NCBI GenBank assembly: GCA_006538405.1
Contig: BJKQ01000015.1
Span: 620,001-684,000 of the forward strand
Length of the DNA stretch: 64,000 nucleotides
Source of the DNA: Hansfordia pulvinata
Taxonomy: Eukaryota > Ascomycota > Sordariomycetes > Xylariales
Direction of reading: 5' to 3'
This document shows positions 47,981 through 60,026 of the stretch, in pieces. The notes beneath the pieces are model-generated. The model saw only the letters and a program-made list of their open reading frames with translations. It was not told the origin of the DNA and did no database searches. A program made the translations under genes and the position numbers. How positions within the stretch are numbered: position 1 is the stretch's first letter; every line of letters starts with the position of its first letter.

Positions 47981-48865
47981 CAGAGGGGTATATCTGCTGC
48001 TGCCCCGAAAGATGGCTGGGGCGAGAGCGGATGGGGAGCATGTTGGGAGGCCAGGGGGACGGTGTTAATGACGAGGGCTTCTATCCCCCTCCCACCACTT
48101 TCGAGACGGGCGGAGGTGATCTACAAAATGTCGCCATCGAGCGAGCAAGTAATGGTGTTGTGTGTTCAGGATACCCAATAGACAATGACGAGTTATGACT
48201 GCAATCGTCGGACAGGCAAGACTGCGTGAACCCGCGCTGTGGATTCATGGACGATTACAAATGTCAGGAGACGCCTCCGGACGAAAAGGCGCAATCACCT
48301 CAGATCAGACCATTAGGGGGAGGGAGGGGGGGTCACTACGCCATGGGACCGTGTGAGCCCAGGCGTCCGGCTCCTCCATAGATACGTTGTCCCGTACGAG
48401 TAGATGCTGGCAGACGGCAGACGGCAGACGGCCTCGGCGGCCTTTGCGTTGCTCTCCTCTGGGAAACACGGATGGGTCATCCAGGGTGGTGCCCGCCTTC
48501 CGCCTCCGTCGCCTCCCCTCTCCCCACCCCCTCACCCACGCTCGATGACGGGCTGGGCCTTTTTTTTTCTCTCATTAGTCTCCAACTTGCGGCGAACGAG
48601 AGACGCCTCTTTTCTTCCCTAGCGCTGCTGCTACTGCTGCCCGTGATTCGGGACCCGCGACCGTCGTTTCTGTATCTTGCCACCGAGCACGTCAGTCCGA
48701 GCCCTCCCCCCCCCTTCAATTCCTCGTTTCATTGGCCCGACGGAAACAGCGCACCATCCGAACCAACCCGCAGCCGGGAACCACTCGCCGAATCAAGGGC
48801 TGGCGAGAGGTAGAAGCTGCCGGAGGCAAGAGGAGAGGAAGACAAAAAGATGAGTAGGTAGATAG

Positions 48866-48888
48866 TCCAATTGTGTGTGTGTGTGTGA
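48866..48888. repeat. (TG)n microsatellite
   Basis: Short TG tract in non-coding DNA followed by a GA-rich stretch. Confidence 0.8.
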
Positions 48889-50033
48889 TAGAGAGAGGGG
48901 AGAGGGGACGAGAGCGCACGGAGCCAAGGGTCTCGACTGGGATGGGATTGAGGATGACATGGATGACGGGTGTCGGTACACCGTGACATACCACTGCATA
49001 CGGGACACGAGTACTCGTCAGGGTTATGTGCTCGAAGACTATTGTAGACTAACTGAGACAGCTAATCCTGGGTGCACCATCGAATTGCCGGCTGGGCAAA
49101 GACGCCAAGCAGATCTCGTGGCTGGCTGTCTGGCTGGCTGGCTTATGTCCCAAGGGGGGAGGGGGAACGGGGCACGCCGGAGGAAGAGCTGTCAGGTATG
49201 TAAGCTGTGGCGCTTCTTCTTCTTCTTCTTCAGCTTCTACTGCTTCTTCTTCGCTTTACGCTGCGCTGCGAGTCGCGCGCGGCTTGGGGCTTGGCTTTGC
49301 TGGGCTATCGCGATCCCGTTCCCCGGCAGATGCTCTCGGCGCGGCTTGGCTTGCGTCGGGGCCTGTGATGAGCCCCATTTCCCGGGGTAGCACTCGACTC
49401 GACTCGACCCGACTCGACACAAGATTGTGTGTATGTACGTATGGGTTAACTTAGGTCGGCGAGATAGGCCTCCTCTTCGGAGATAGGTCCTACTCACAGA
49501 TAGGTCGCATTGCCCCTCCCCCCCCCCTCCCCCGGGCGAGCACCTAAGATACATACAAACTACGAATTGGCCCCGGACGGAGCGCCTCGCCACAGCGTTG
49601 CGTTGCCGTACTCGCGAGCGGTTTAGGGACCCCAGAGGAGGAGGCGTCACGGGCGGGCTGACGACTTGCAGACATGGAGACATGTCGCCGCCGGGAGGGA
49701 TCACCGACCAGGGAGAGGGCGGGGGTCCTGGGCGGCGACCGGGGGGTCGGATCACAGCACGAGAACGAGGTCCTTTCTCCGTGCGTGTGATGAGGCGAGA
49801 AGCCTCTGATGACCCAGCACCACTCCCAGGCCGGCAAAAGACAAGGTGTCCGAGTTGAGAGATGATGCTTGTACCCCAAGTCAACCCCTTCCCTTCTTCC
49901 CAAAGCAGCAACCCGCGATGACTCGGTCGTACCCGCCGGCCGATTCGGGGCAGCATCTTCGTAGGGAGGAGTCTTGTGTCGTCGCCGCCCTCTATGGCGC
50001 GATTGCGGGCACTTTGTTGTGTTCCCACACCCA

Positions 50034-50068
50034 GTCACAGTCACAGTCACAGTCACAGCCACAGCCAC
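50034..50068. repeat. Hexamer repeat (CAGTCA)n
   Basis: Five to six copies of CAGTCA/CAGCCA in tandem, non-coding. Confidence 0.85.
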
Positions 50069-51235
50069 GTAATCACCGAGCACGACAGCAGGCGGGCCGC
50101 GCAGAGACAGAGGGAAAGAAAGAGAAATAGACAGAGGGTGTGTTTATGTGTGTGTGCGAGAGCAGGGATTTGTAGCACGAATTACTCGTACAGCGCTTTT
50201 GGGGAACGGTGAGAGGCTGGGTGAGAAACGCGAGAGTGAGAGAGAGGGAAAAACCCGCGGGTGAGGCGAAGAAGGAGCTGAAAGTCGCCTTCAGAGGCGC
50301 TGATCTCTTGGTGCGAAAGGCAGGCAGGCAAGCAGGCAAGTGAGTGAGTGAGTGGCGAGGCGAGGCGAGGCGAGAGAGAAAAAAAAAAGGAGGGCCTCGT
50401 GAGCCCACGAACGCCACGCTAGACGGGAGGCGGACTGGGGACTGTGGGACTTGCTACGGAGCAGGGACCTGGCATGCGTACATGCCTGGTACGCCTGGTA
50501 CTCGTAGACCTGGCTGGGTGCAGGGATCGTCGTCGAGATGGGGTTGAGCACACGCCACCCGCCCGTCATGGGTGACAAGCATCACGAGAGAGAGAGGGAA
50601 GACAGCGCGACAGACAGACAGACAGACTGGCAGAGAGCGAGAGCGAGAGTGAGATTGTGTGAGAGACATCGGAAACCCTGGCTTCCAGCTGTGGCGAGCC
50701 TGCCGTCGAGGTCCCCGGGATGGTTCGCACGACAGATCTTCTTTTCCCTCTCACTCTCTCCATCATTCTCTTCGGATCACACGTCACGTCGCGTCCCGGC
50801 TGATGATCAATCTTCAGCAACGGCCCATTTTCCACCTCCTCTTGCCTCTCGGTCAGCGCAATCGAGGTTGGGCGTGGATGGCGTGCTCTCGGGACGCCCA
50901 CTCTTCCATGGACTACGTGTGCCCGAGTGCCCCAACCATCCCCGTCGTGCCCGTTGGTTCGACTTGAGCAACGAGTAGTAGCTCGACTCTTGTATTTTTT
51001 TCTCTCTCTCTTCTGGTCCGGTCGTGGAACCCGCGTTCGGTAAATACGGCGTACGGAGTAGGCCAGCCAGGCGGAGAAGATACCGACCAATAGATACGAG
51101 ATGGCTCAGATGCCGGACAGATGACGCCTTGTGGTTCGCGGTCTGGAAGGCTCGCACTTTGGGTTTCGACGGGGTTGAAAACTGGACTGGACTGACCTTG
51201 CCAGCTCTCGGTGACCCGGCCTCCGCATCGGGCGA

Positions 51236-51257
51236 GAGAGAGAGAGAGAGAGAGAGG
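51236..51257. repeat. (GA)n microsatellite
   Basis: About 11 GA units, non-coding. Confidence 0.85.
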
Positions 51258-51867
51258 CGTCCGGATGGCCCCCCGCGCCTCGGTGAGCTTATGCGGCCAA
51301 GGGAACGGGAGCCGGGTGCACAATATGGCGCACCTGTGTGCTGCCCTGCCCTGCCTTGTCCTGTTCTACCCTGCCTCGCATTGTCTTGCGTGCGTGCGTA
51401 CGTGCGGGAGGATGTGCCTGAGGAAAACCGGATGGAAGCACGCGAGCAGGCGGGCGGGTCGGGAGTGGGAAAGACGCGCCTTCGCCCGCCATTGCCATCG
51501 CCATCGCCATCGCCGCCTGCAGTAGCAGCAGATATCCCGTACGTACCGTACGAGTGAGCCATTGCAAAGCCCGGGAGCATCGAATCCGGTCTGCAGGCAC
51601 GCACGCCGACGGGGGCGGGTGGGTGAGTTGGTGAGTGGGTGAGTGGGTGGCTGGGTCTTATAGTCTCGTCATCGCGGGACGACATCACGTTCGCCCGGCC
51701 AGGCCGAACGAGGCGTCGTGGTGGGATGGTGGACGAGGAGGCGACATTCGCACTGGCTTCCTTGAGGTAGGTAGGTGGTCGTCGTCGTTGCTCTTGCTAC
51801 TGCTGCTGCTACTGCTGGTGTTACGAGGAGGGGGCGACAGCGCGGGCGGCGAGCGAGGGATGGATGA

Positions 51868-51899
51868 GGAATGGGGAATGGGGAATGGGGAATGGGGGT
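51868..51899. repeat. (GGGGAAT)n repeat
   Basis: Three to four tandem copies of the heptamer GGGGAAT, G-rich on the + strand. It could form a G-quadruplex, but that is not shown. Confidence 0.75.
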
Positions 51900-52256
51900 G
51901 GCCAAAGAAGCCGGGTCTAAGCAACAATCCCTGCTGACCAGGCATGTACCTGGGTATCTCATGTACCTTGTGTACCTTGTGTACCTGCCTTACCTTATGT
52001 GCGAGTACTTGGGTACCTGCGAGCAGTGAGTTGACAGACTGGAGATAGAAGAGAGGCACTGAGTGAGAGAGGCACAGAGGCACAAGGGAAAGCCGAGAAG
52101 AGGAGCGGACAGAGGGCCCCGGATCGTCGCCACGCAGAAGCGCGCCCCTATCGTTCTGGAAGATCTAAGCTTAGAACGCGGCCAATCACGCCATACACCG
52201 GGGCTCGTCGTCGTCCTCCTCGTCGGGGATTCCCCATCAGCTCAGCAGCAGCTTTG

Positions 52257-52301
52257 TTATCAGCCTGCCTGCCTGCCTGCCTGCCTGTCTGTCTGTCTGT
52301 C
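52257..52301. repeat. (CCTG)n(TCTG)n tetranucleotide repeat
   Basis: About six CCTG units passing into four TCTG units, upstream of the MUP1-like permease gene. Confidence 0.9.
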
Positions 52302-52768
52302 CATATATTAATACCACCACCACGCGGTCCGGAGATCGACACTCGCCACAAGCCAAGACACCAAGAGACAGGGTCACAGTGAGAGTGAAAGAGAAAGAAA
52401 GAAACTCTCCCGTCTACGAGTACCTACACACCACACTTGGGAGTACGCGCTGTATTACTTCAAGTAGTCGGCCGCTCGCCCTCTACGCCCCTCCCCTTTT
52501 CCCCCTCTCTCCCCTCCCCTCTTCCGGCCCTCGACTCGTGTGTGTGGGTGTGTGTGTGTGCCCTGTGGTTTTTCTTCTCTTTCTCTCTACTTTTCTGATC
52601 TGTTGGATTCAAGTGCTTCCATTTCCGGAAACACCGTTGTCCTTGACTCGGATTAGATCAGGATCACCACCATCACCATCACCACCACCAACGACACATC
52701 ACCAACGACACAACATCACCAACACCCATATATATATAATATATATATACACGCATATACACACCAAA

Positions 52769-54403
52769 ATGGCGTCTCCGTCAGGGTCGTCATCACCCAA
52801 ATATGGCTACGAAGCCAAGGGAGGAGGGTCGCCGTTCGTGGCCCAGGGCAGCGCGGCGTCGGACGGGGACGTGCAGGTGGCTTCGTCGGACGACGTGGGC
52901 CAGCTGACGTTTGAGGAGTACACGCAGGGCGGGATGGGGCGGCACCTGGGCATCACGTCGACGGCGTTCCTGGTGGTGGGCCGGATCATCGGGACGGGCA
53001 TCTTCTCGACGCCGTCGAGCATCGTCAGCAGCACGGGCAGCGTCGGCGCGGCGCTGCTCATGTGGGTGCTGGGTTTGTTGCTGGCCATCGCGGGCCTGTC
53101 CGTCTGGCTCGAGTTCGCCTGCATGTTCCCCCGCTCCGGCGGCGAGAAGGTCTACCTCGAGGCCGTCTACCGCAAGCCCAAGCTCATGATCACCATGCTC
53201 TTCATGGTCCAGGCCGTCCTGCTCGGCTTCACCGCCTCGGGCTGCATCATCTTCGCCTCCAACATGGTCGTCGCCGCGGGCCAGGAGACCACCGAGTGGG
53301 AGAAGCGCGGCATCGCCATCGCCGTCATCGTCGCCGTCACCGCCCTGCACACCTTCTTCCCCAAGTTCGGCGTCCGCGGGATGAACGCCATCGGCGTCCT
53401 CAAGATCGTCCTGCTGCTCTTCATCGTCGTCACCGGCTGGGTCGTCCTCGGCGGCGGCGTCGCCTCCGTCCCCGACCCCCACGCCAGCTTCCGCAACGCC
53501 TTCGCCGGCTCCTCCCAGTCGGGCAACCAGTACGCCACCGCCCTCTTCAAGGTCCTCAACTCGTACGCCGGCTGGTCCAACGCCATGTACGTCCTCAACG
53601 AGGTCAAGGACCCCGTCCGCACCGTCAAGATCGCCGCGCCCCTCGGCCTGACCATGTGCGGCGTCCTCTACCTGCTGGCCAACGTCGCCTACTTCGCCGC
53701 CGCCACGCCCAAGGAGATCGCCGCCAGCGGCTCCACCGTCGCCGCCTACTTCATGGGCAAGGTCTTTGGCGAGCAGGCCGAGCGCGCCCTCAGCGTCCTC
53801 GTCGCCATCTCGGCCCTCGGCAACGTCATGACCATCACCTTTGCCCAGTCGCGCGTCAACCAGGAGCTGGCCAAGGAGGGCATCCTGCCCTTCTCGCGCT
53901 TCTGGGCCAGCTCGTGGCCCTTTGGGAGCCCCTCCTCCGGCCTGCTGCTGCACTTCATCCCCTCCTTCATCGTCATCGTCGCCATCCCCTTTGGCAACGC
54001 CTACAACTTCATCATTGACCTCGAGGGCTACCCGGGCTCCGTCCTCAACTTCCTCGTCGTCATCGGCCTCTTCTGGCTGCGCTTCTCCGAGCCCCACCGC
54101 GAGAGGCCCTTCCGCGTCTGGTGGCCCGTCGCCGTCTTCTTCGCCCTCGCCCAGGCCTTCCAGCTCGTCGCCCCCTTCCTCTACCCCCCCGGCGGCAAGG
54201 GAGACACCCCGCCCCTGCCATACTGGCTGTACGCCGTCGTCGGCATCTGCGTCCTCGTCGGCTCCATCGTCTACTGGTTCGGCTGGTGGGTCGTCTTCCC
54301 CAAGGTCTTCGGCTACAAGCTCGAGCCCGTCCCCGAGACGCTGTCCGACGGCACCGCGCTGGTGGTGTACAAGCGCGTGCCTCGCAAGTTCAGCGACGAA
54401 TAA
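52769..54403 (+). CDS. MUP1-like high-affinity methionine / amino-acid permease
   Basis: An APC-superfamily transporter of the L-type branch; the closest known fungal function is high-affinity methionine uptake at the plasma membrane. It is a single exon of 544 aa. The hydrophilic N-tail (about 60 residues) is followed by the family's first span, VVGRIIGTGIFSTPSSIVSS. Then come FPRSGGEKVYLEAVYRKP, the NEVKDPVRTVKIAAPLG loop and AISALGNVMTITFAQSRVNQ. About twelve hydrophobic segments can be counted. The start fits: CACCAAAATGGC is a good fungal context. The substrate cannot be fixed from sequence alone. Confidence 0.9.
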   Translation: MASPSGSSSPKYGYEAKGGGSPFVAQGSAASDGDVQVASSDDVGQLTFEEYTQGGMGRHLGITSTAFLVVGRIIGTGIFSTPSSIVSSTGSVGAALLMWVLGLLLAIAGLSVWLEFACMFPRSGGEKVYLEAVYRKPKLMITMLFMVQAVLLGFTASGCIIFASNMVVAAGQETTEWEKRGIAIAVIVAVTALHTFFPKFGVRGMNAIGVLKIVLLLFIVVTGWVVLGGGVASVPDPHASFRNAFAGSSQSGNQYATALFKVLNSYAGWSNAMYVLNEVKDPVRTVKIAAPLGLTMCGVLYLLANVAYFAAATPKEIAASGSTVAAYFMGKVFGEQAERALSVLVAISALGNVMTITFAQSRVNQELAKEGILPFSRFWASSWPFGSPSSGLLLHFIPSFIVIVAIPFGNAYNFIIDLEGYPGSVLNFLVVIGLFWLRFSEPHRERPFRVWWPVAVFFALAQAFQLVAPFLYPPGGKGDTPPLPYWLYAVVGICVLVGSIVYWFGWWVVFPKVFGYKLEPVPETLSDGTALVVYKRVPRKFSDE

Positions 54404-55565
54404 GCTCGTTTTGTTTTTGTTGTTGTTGCCGGTCCTATTTGTTTTTGTTTTTTCCCCTCGCATTAAATCTACGACTCTGTGAAAGAAAGCGATCGTTTTG
54501 GTTATCCCCCCCCTGGACAGCACACAGGCAAACACTCCCACAAACACACGCATACCCATACACAGCATTATACATGAGCGTTGGTTTTACACTACCTAGT
54601 ATTACTTGACACCCGAGGCGTGAGAAACGATAGGAGGAAGAACGTCGCGGCCGGTGTCGGTGGCAGAGGTGAAAGAAACGAGATCTACCTGTTGCTTCAC
54701 CACGGAGCGGGAGGGTATATCACCAACAACCCCCCCCCCCCCCCCCCCACAATTGCGACGGCGTCTTCCTTTTTTTTTTTTTTCAACTCTTCATACACTC
54801 TTGGGTGGTGGAGTAACGGACTTAGAATAGACAATGAAGGCGGCCGGAAAGGCAGGTTGAGGCATGCCGGCGGCTTCTGGTTTAGATGAGATATCCAACG
54901 GGCGGGGTGTATAAAAAATGCAACTGTCTTTTTCCCATGATACTGTCTCCTTGTTTGTGTCGTCCCCGACTTGGACCGACTCGGACGCTGTCAATAGTTT
55001 ATGATGGGTGATAGAGGGCCGGTTCCAGAGGCAACGCAGCCGGCGCTCGCCCCTTTGACCGCCTGGCACGACCAGCAGACCTGATCGCCCCCCCCTGGCA
55101 GAAGTGGGTTTTGGGCTGCCCACTCCATATGCCAGCTCCTCTCTCTCTTTCTTCTCGTCTTCTCGAAGACTTGACGTCGTCCTTTACATGCATCTGCAGT
55201 CCGCCCGCCCCGTCTTTTCTTCGCCGTCGGGAGGCCAGCGCCCCCGCCCATTTGCGGCCCTGAACCTAGCCGCCGCCGACGCGTGTCTCAGATCCGGCGC
55301 TGCTGCTACTGCTGCTGCTGACTGGAAGCGGCCACACGTGCCCTTCTTCCTACCATAGAGTCCAGCTGAGCCCCGGGATCATTGGCACCCCGGGATCATT
55401 GGCCCCACGGACGGGGAAGCCTCTTGTGCGGTGTCGGGACGGGACGTACGAGTAGAAAAAGCTCGACATGGCTCCCATCCCGTCCCCCGGTGGTCGCGTG
55501 ACACTTGCGTTGCCTGCACAGGCTCTCCTCTTGTCTGTCTTCCTAGTCAGATTACGGCATACAGT

Positions 55566-55609
<44 letters not shown>

Positions 55610-55849
55610 GCAAGCAACACTGAGGGCGTGGAAAAGGGGGAAAGGTCGCTGCTGGCGGCTCTGTGCGAGCAAGCGCGCTCCGGATCGATCGGCGGGGTCC
55701 CCCTGAACGCTGCGTGTTGCTCGCTCCCACGACGCACGACGCACGAACACGAGATCCAACGGCCCCTGTCGTGTGTGCCGGGCGCCCCGATCGGGCCCTT
55801 TGATGTCTCGCCGCCGTTGCGCGTGCGTGCGTGCGTGTCGAAGATCGAT

Positions 55850-55871
55850 GGGGGGGGGGGGGGGGGGGGGG
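55850..55871. repeat. Poly-G tract
   Basis: About 20 consecutive G. Its exact length is doubtful given the homopolymer problems elsewhere in this sequence. Confidence 0.8.
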
Positions 55872-57042
55872 CAGCGACACAGCCCACAAGGCCAGCACAG
55901 CACAGCGCGCAGCCGGACGTATCTTGCAGGACGTCTCTCGCGTTGCTGCCAAAAAAGATACCGCGGAGCCTGGAGATAAAGTTGCGGGGGGGGGATCGTT
56001 TAGAAGGGCAGTCGGTGGTGGCACGCGCAGCTGGCGGTGTTACTTGAAAGATAAGAACCACCAGTGGAGTCGAGTCGATCCGTTCTGTCCTGTCCTGTCC
56101 AGGTCCCGCCTGACCAACCTCTTCTTCACGATGCCGTCTCCCGCTGCGGTAGGGAAAATGGCAGCGTCGGGCCCGAGGCACGTCCGCACCCGTCACAAGG
56201 TGCAAGCTGCGCTCACCGCCCACCGCTGTGCTGTGCTTCCAGCCGAGCCGAGGCCGTTCCGCCCGCCTCCACGACAGCGAAGCACTACAGCGGCAAGCGG
56301 CAGGCGGCAGACGGCAGACGGCGGCAGCGGCAGCAGCAGCGTTGAAGACTTATGCGGCGCGTCGAAGCGGAGGAGAGGGGGGCCGGCTGGCTGGGCATGT
56401 CTCACTTCCCGAGTACGAGACGATGGGAGAAGAAGAAGACGATGATGATGATGCATCTATCGCGCGTGCGTGCGGTCACCAGGCTCACCGGACCCGGACG
56501 GCATGGGGAGAAGCGCGTATCGCCGGTCCGGTGGCTCTCTCTCTCCTTGGGTACGTATCTGAGGCTGCTCGGTCATTGGGCGGGCGAGTGTCCGCGGTGA
56601 CCTCGACCCCGGGCCGGTCCTGTGGCCCCCTTATCTCTCTACCTACCTATATCTACTAGTATCTTGTGTATCTCGGGGGTGCGTTCACTGGTTGGTACTC
56701 CAGGTATACTCCCATTGCTCAGCTATGCCCATTGATGCATGTATGCAATGTCCATGCACCACCACCACCACCACCCACAAGCCGCATGTGACACACACAT
56801 ACACATTGATGCACATGCACATGCACACACACATTCCCGCCGGACCCCATGTTGGCTTGTCGTGATAGGGGCGCTCGACATGGCAAAACCAAGACGTTTC
56901 CACACGGGGCCGTCCGCCCGCCCGCCCGCGCCCCGATGCACGGCACCCACGACACGCGCCCTTTTGCAGCCCCGGGTCTCCAAGACCATCCCCGGCCCGG
57001 GCCGTCAGTCCACAATGCGTGTGTTGGGCAGATGGGGGTGGC

Positions 57043-57048
57043 TATAAA
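57043..57048 (+). promoter_or_regulatory. Possible TATA box of the 57325 gene
   Basis: TATAAA in GC-rich context, about 280 nt upstream of the ATG at 57325. Confidence 0.35.
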
Positions 57049-57212
57049 GGGTCCGGGGTCTCCTTGTTGGGTTCCTTCGCAGGGTCGGCTCTGGACCTGC
57101 TATTGACGATTTATACATACGGTAGACCGCGCGTTGGCCCGTGAATTGCTCCTTGGTAGTCGGGCAGCAGCTGGCGACAATCAGCTTGTCAGATCTATAG
57201 GACCGGTATCTA

Positions 57213-57238
57213 TCTACCTACCTACCTACCTACCTACT
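57213..57238. repeat. (CTAC)n tetranucleotide repeat
   Basis: Six CTAC units in the presumed 5' UTR of the membrane-protein gene. Confidence 0.85.
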
Positions 57239-57324
57239 GGCCAGGCCGGACTCCCACAGTCCGACACCGAGCCGCTTCAACACCCAGCACAGGAAGGAGG
57301 TCACTGGCGACACCACCAGACACG

Positions 57325-58585
57325 ATGAGCAGAGCGCCGACAGGCCCCGGCGGCGGCAGCGGGGGGTATCGCGACGACGAGGACGAGGACCACGACGACT
57401 GGTACGCCCAGCACGACATCCCTCATGTCCCCGCGCCCGCTGCCCCTGAGCCCTACTACGAGCCCTACCGCGACACACCCGACTCACACGACGACGACGA
57501 CGACGACACCCTCGACATGCCCATCTGGGACCCCGCGCCGTACTACGACGCAGACGACCAGCCCCCCAGCTACACCGCCACCCCCGCCCTTCCCCTAACA
57601 ACAACACCAACAACAACACGACCACCAGCGACGCCGACACGACGATCCAGCCCACCCACCACTACCACCACCACCACCATGACCGCCACCCCCGCCGCTG
57701 CCACCGCACAGCAGTCTTCCTCTCCGCCCGCCTGGCCGCCGACCCGGCCCTCCTGGAGTGCCACATCCGCCACCACTGCGGCTGCGACGCCATCATCCCC
57801 TCCCGCTGCGCAGGCGGCGACGACCAGTCTCCCTCCGCCCCCCCGGCCGCCGAAGCGCGTCGTCTCCTAGGTCCCAGGGCGAGGCCGCCCAGGCCGTACC
57901 TCCGGGTCCTCGGGACCACGCGGGCGGGGGCGGCGCGGGCGCGGGATGAGGAGGAGGAGGAGGGCGGCTGGTGGGGAGGCTGGTCCGGGGGTGCCAAGTG
58001 CGCGGGCTCCTCCCCTCCTCCGCAGCCGGCAGGGGGTGGGGGCGGGGGCGGGAGGGGGGGGGAGAGATCGTGGTCACGGACTTTGACGTCCGGGTCGATC
58101 TGGGGCCGTACCTGGTCGCCGGCCGCGCCAAGGGGGCTGGTGGCGGCAGGGTAGAGGAGGAGGAGGAGGAGGAGAGGTGGAAGGGCTGGCGGCGCGGTTG
58201 GGGCGGGAGCGCGGGCGCGGGTGGACGAGGGTCCTTACTCTGCAGGGGGGACGGGGGGAGAAGGAGAAGGCGTGGAGGCCGGGTCGCGGTCGAGGGGGCA
58301 AGGTTGTGTTTACTGCCGCTGCCGCTGCCGCTGCGTCGGAGGGGGCGAGGGGCAGGGGGGCTCCTCCTCCTCCTCCTCCGAGCGAGGGCGCGGATGATGT
58401 CGACGTCGAGGCGCAGAGGGGGCGAGGAGGAGTGGGAGTGCCGCCCGCGTCCTCGTCGTCGCTGGCCGAGTGGTGCCACCGGTTCGCGGCCTCGCACGCC
58501 CCGCTCAAGTGCCTCGCCGTCGGGCGCCGGGTCGCCGGGCTCGACGTCGACGGCCGCCTGCGCCGGAGGGTGCGGCGGCTCGTCC

Positions 58586-58617
<32 letters not shown>

Positions 58618-59343
58618 GGGGGATACGGGGGCCGGCTGAGGGTGCAGCTCGTCGGGGTCGGAGCGGTGGAGCGGCGGCGGGAGGAGGGTGAAGACGGTGA
58701 CGACGACCACGACGACCACGACGAAGACGACAGCGATGAGGAGGAAGACGACGAGCGCCTGGTCGAGTACTACAACGACTGCCGCCTCAACCGCTGGCGC
58801 TTCTCGCCCTGGGCCCGCGCCCCCCTCGCCCTCGCCGCGCTCTCCGTCCTCGGCCTGCTGCTCGCCTGGCCCTACCTGCTCCTGCGCACGCGCCGCTGGG
58901 ACGTCGCCGTCGTGGAGTGGGCTTTCTCGCGCGAGGTCGACGACGACGGCGGGGTGTGGTGGGATGATGATGATGATGATGATGTCGGTGATGGGGCAGA
59001 CGCGGCCGCCGGGGATGCTGCCGAGAGACGGGCCCGCGACGGCGGCGGCGGCGGCGGCGGCAGGACAACAGGGACGACGACGACGACCCGCCGCCGCCGC
59101 CGCCGCCGCCGCGAGTACGTCAGCCTCAGCGAGGACCAGCTGTTCGACCTGTGGGCGCCCGCCGTCGCGCGGGCCGTCCGCGAGCGCCGCCTGGGCTTCC
59201 TGACGCCGGCTGACCTGCGTGCTGTGGGGGCGGAGGGCGGCGGCGGTGGCGGTGGCGGTGGTGACGATGCAGCAGAGGGCGGTCGTCTGCAGTCCTCGGC
59301 GGACGGTCTTGACGGCGTCCTGGTCGCCGGCTGCGACGGGTAG
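57325..59343 (+). CDS. Conserved fungal membrane protein (three apparent frameshifts)
   Basis: A widespread but uncharacterised filamentous-fungal protein type; I recognise its motif order but no assigned function. About 673 aa once three single-base gaps are bridged: CCCCC 57581-57585, the nine-G run 58054-58062, and a third between 58150 and 58440. The N-terminus is acidic and Tyr/Pro-rich (DDEDEDHDDWYAQHDIPHVP). Next come LLECHIRHHCGCDAIIPSRC, then IVVTDFDVRVDLGPYL, then AEWCHRFAASHAPLKCL. A hairpin of hydrophobic segments follows (about residue 500, ALAALSVLGLLLAWPYLLL). The tail contains REYVSLSEDQLFDLWAPAV. Long Asp and Gly runs separate the blocks. The three shifts bring the frame back to that of the start, so ATG and TAG agree. 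Confidence 0.75.
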
Positions 59344-60026
59344 GTACCGTCCGCAGTTGCAATCGTCTTGTTCAAGAGCTTAGTCATGGATGCCAGACCC
59401 TGAAAAGCCTGGGCGCTGGTCTAATCGGAAAACCTTCCCCCCTTTTCCCGCAGCGGGTGCCTGGTTGCGAGTCCCGACTTTATCCGAGTGAGAATTCATG
59501 TCACCATCCCGTCTGAACCCCAAAATGGAGGAATGGCCCGGCACGCGTGGAGGGGATTGTATACTGTCTTATTGCGGTGCGTCGGTTTCTGAGACGGGCC
59601 CTGTCAGCCACCTCGTCTTGTCCAAGTGCCCGTAGCGGACGGTGGCGAGCAAGGAGGGGCTGAATACCGCCGCGGCTTGTGCACCCCAATCGCAGGAATA
59701 CTCGCTGAATCGATTCACTGCGCTCACGAATTCGCAGCCCTGAAGAGTCATTATGGAGCGGCGGGTGGAATCACCATTGTATCTCTATTGGATAAGCGAA
59801 GCTTGGCTGTATACGGCAGACATCCTCTCGCCTCCGCGTTTAGGGTATCACGAACCAGTGGGACAAGCAGTGAGATCAGCGGTGCTCGCTCGCCCGGTCT
59901 AATTAGAAGAAAACAGGAAAAAAAAAAGTTCTTGACAGACGCAAGATTCGGCAATTGTCACATCATCACCACGCGCGACGGAGGCACAAGACAAGGCGGA
60001 CAGCGAAAAGGACTCGGCCTCACTCT
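59344..60026. other. Convergent 3' region
   Basis: Lies between two convergent genes. A tRNA-like string at 59411-59477 was examined and rejected. Nothing else is supported. Confidence 0.5.

Larger units (their letters stand above)
47981..52768. other. 4.8-kb intergenic region, repeat-rich
   Basis: No gene I can support. It contains four TACGAGTA/TACTCGTA octamers (48395, 50183, 50499, 52415), an ACGAGTACTCGT palindrome at 49007-49018 and several simple repeats. The last 400 nt are A/C-rich and end in TA-rich sequence before the permease ATG, probably its leader. Confidence 0.55.
54404..57324. other. 2.9-kb intergenic region
   Basis: No gene I can support. It holds poly-C (about 54731-54748) and poly-T (about 54769-54782) runs, and a near-perfect direct duplication of CCCCGGGATCATTGGC (55371-55406). 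There is one TACGAGTA (55447), a GC/GA dinucleotide tract (about 55565-55605) and a G run of about 20 (55850-55871). CTAC repeats lie just before the next gene. Confidence 0.55.

Noticed and set aside
50807..51688. 293-aa minus-strand open frame
   Set aside because: It runs through a GA microsatellite giving an alternating SLSLSL string, contains an ACGAGTA motif and shows no protein-like pattern.
52793..54568. 591-aa open frame antisense to the MUP1-like permease
   Set aside because: Same explanation: it is a Gly/Asp/Glu/Val-rich complement of a GC-rich membrane-protein gene.
59411..59477. tRNA-like A-box (TGGTCTAATCGG) and B-box-like GGTTGCGAGTCC
   Set aside because: The B box has an inserted base, the D and acceptor stems do not pair, and no anticodon arm forms.
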